From Chromatiaceae bacterium (GTDB lineage: Bacteria > Pseudomonadota > Gammaproteobacteria > Chromatiales > Chromatiaceae), in contig JADZBU010000184.1 in NCBI GenBank assembly GCA_020851955.1, positions 1 to 32,092 of the forward strand: DNA of 32,092 nt. Direction: 5' to 3'. The notes under the pieces were generated by a model. It did not search any database, was not told the DNA's origin, and was given only the letters and a program-made list of their open reading frames with translations. This document shows positions 31,401 through 32,092 of this stretch, in pieces (position 1 is the first letter of the stretch; each line of letters begins with the position of its first letter). Position numbers and translations under genes: made by a program.

Positions 31401-31428
31401 TAGTCCCTTGGTGCGGTTTCAAGCCCCT
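31401..31428 (+). repeat. degenerate copy of the tRNA-Ile2 anticodon-to-T-arm segment (possible att remnant)
   Basis: tagTCCCTTGGTgCGG–tTTCAAgcCCCT versus taaTCCCTTGGTcCGGggTTCAAatCCCT in the tRNA (31224-31252). Confidence 0.35.
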
Positions 31429-31525
31429 CCCCGCCCGCGCTTCCCCGCCAGCCGGGGCCAGACTTCGGCGGGCTATCTCGCCCCCTCCCGGGCACGTTCC
31501 GTCCCGTAAATTCCAGGCTGATACT

Positions 31526-31549
31526 AAGGGCAAAATGGCCCCTTTTTTT
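31526..31549 (+). terminator. Rho-independent terminator-like hairpin with T7 tract
   Basis: AAGGGC – AAAATG(G) – GCCCCTT with one bulge, followed by TTTTTTT. Confidence 0.5.
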
Positions 31550-31553
31550 CTCA

Positions 31554-31590
31554 ACTGCGCCATGAGTGCGCCACGGTCTCATAGCGCAGT
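31554..31590. repeat. imperfect inverted repeat, 13-bp arms with one mismatch, 11-nt spacer
   Basis: ACTGCGCCATGAG (31554-31566) and CTCATAGCGCAGT (31578-31590). Confidence 0.7.
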
Positions 31591-31772
31591 GATGATTTCC
31601 ATTAATCACAATCACTTATCGGATGGGGTCATCGGATTAGGTATCCGGTGCCCCCGCTTTTTGCGCCCATGCTGGCGCGATGCCTCCCCCGCAGGGGGGC
31701 AGGCTTGGGGTCAGGACCAGGGCGGCCCCGGTGGGGTGCGGCGGGCATTGGCAAGCGCGGCGGGTGGTCCGC

Positions 31773-32033
31773 TTACCGATACCACTCCGACCGTCTCCGC
31801 TTGACGGTGGAGACGGATACTTGAGCCCGGGCGGCGGCATCGCGGGCGGGCAAGCCATCGGCCAGGGCGGCGGCGATGACGGCATCGCGGGCGGGGCGAT
31901 CATGGGCGGGGATGTAAACCTGTCCCCCGCCCCAGCGGCGACGGGTTTCGGCCAGGGCGCGGCGGCACAGGGTTTCGTCCAGGCCCAGCTTGACCAGGCA
32001 ATCGAGGGCGTCGGCGAGGGGATCGCGCTCCAT
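31773..32033 (-). CDS. HTH protein resembling the Mor/C transcription activator family (mobile-element type)
   Basis: 86 aa. WGGGQVYIPAHDRPARDAVIAAALADGLPARDAAARAQVSVSTVKRRRSEWYR: a GGxxVYIP segment followed by a helix-turn-helix. Confidence 0.6.
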   Translation of the reverse strand: MERDPLADALDCLVKLGLDETLCRRALAETRRRWGGGQVYIPAHDRPARDAVIAAALADGLPARDAAARAQVSVSTVKRRRSEWYR

Positions 32034-32071
32034 GGGGCCATGCTGGGGGGTCTAGGGAATGGGTGCCGGCC

Positions 32072-32092
32072 CCGCAAGTTCCCCGCTTGCGG
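32072..32092. repeat. inverted repeat at the window edge
   Basis: CCGCAAG-TTCCCCG-CTTGCGG, 7-bp arms; runs to the last base so may extend. Confidence 0.5.

Noticed and set aside
31801-31960. repetitive GCGGGCGGG/GGCATCGCGG pattern as a possible CRISPR or tandem array
   Set aside because: Only two imperfect copies, no regular spacers, and explained by an internal repeat in the Mor-like coding sequence.

Overview
The window is a gammaproteobacterial chromosome segment, probably from a purple sulfur bacterium (Chromatiaceae-like; inferred from soxYZ plus gene content). It holds two kinds of sequence. (1) An apparently AT-richer left block (~1-5550) carries three tandem minus-strand dynamin-like GTPase genes linked by two 4-nt ATGA overlaps. 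The layout resembles LeoABC/Eleos-type bacterial dynamin loci. The first gene is interrupted by one in-frame amber codon (TAG, 4806-4808) between its G4 and G5 GTPase motifs, with an otherwise intact frame on both sides. (2) A GC-rich core of housekeeping genes follows: a MoxR/VWA pair, a BepA-like M48 peptidase, soxYZ, a lipid A acyltransferase, a rhodanese, the complete isc operon (iscR-S-U-A-hscB-hscA-fdx-iscX), cysE, trmJ, suhB, an AmiC-type amidase, tsaE, nnr, plsY, tsaD, rpsU-yqeY-dnaG-rpoD and a tRNA-Ile2(CAU). The right edge beyond the tRNA looks like accessory DNA: a degenerate copy of the tRNA 3' half, a large imperfect palindrome and a Mor-like HTH gene. The best candidates for something unusual are the three-dynamin operon with its in-frame amber stop, the triple stem-loop at the left edge, and the tRNA-proximal boundary on the right. 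No homology search or folding program was run; all calls come from reading motifs and sequence by eye.
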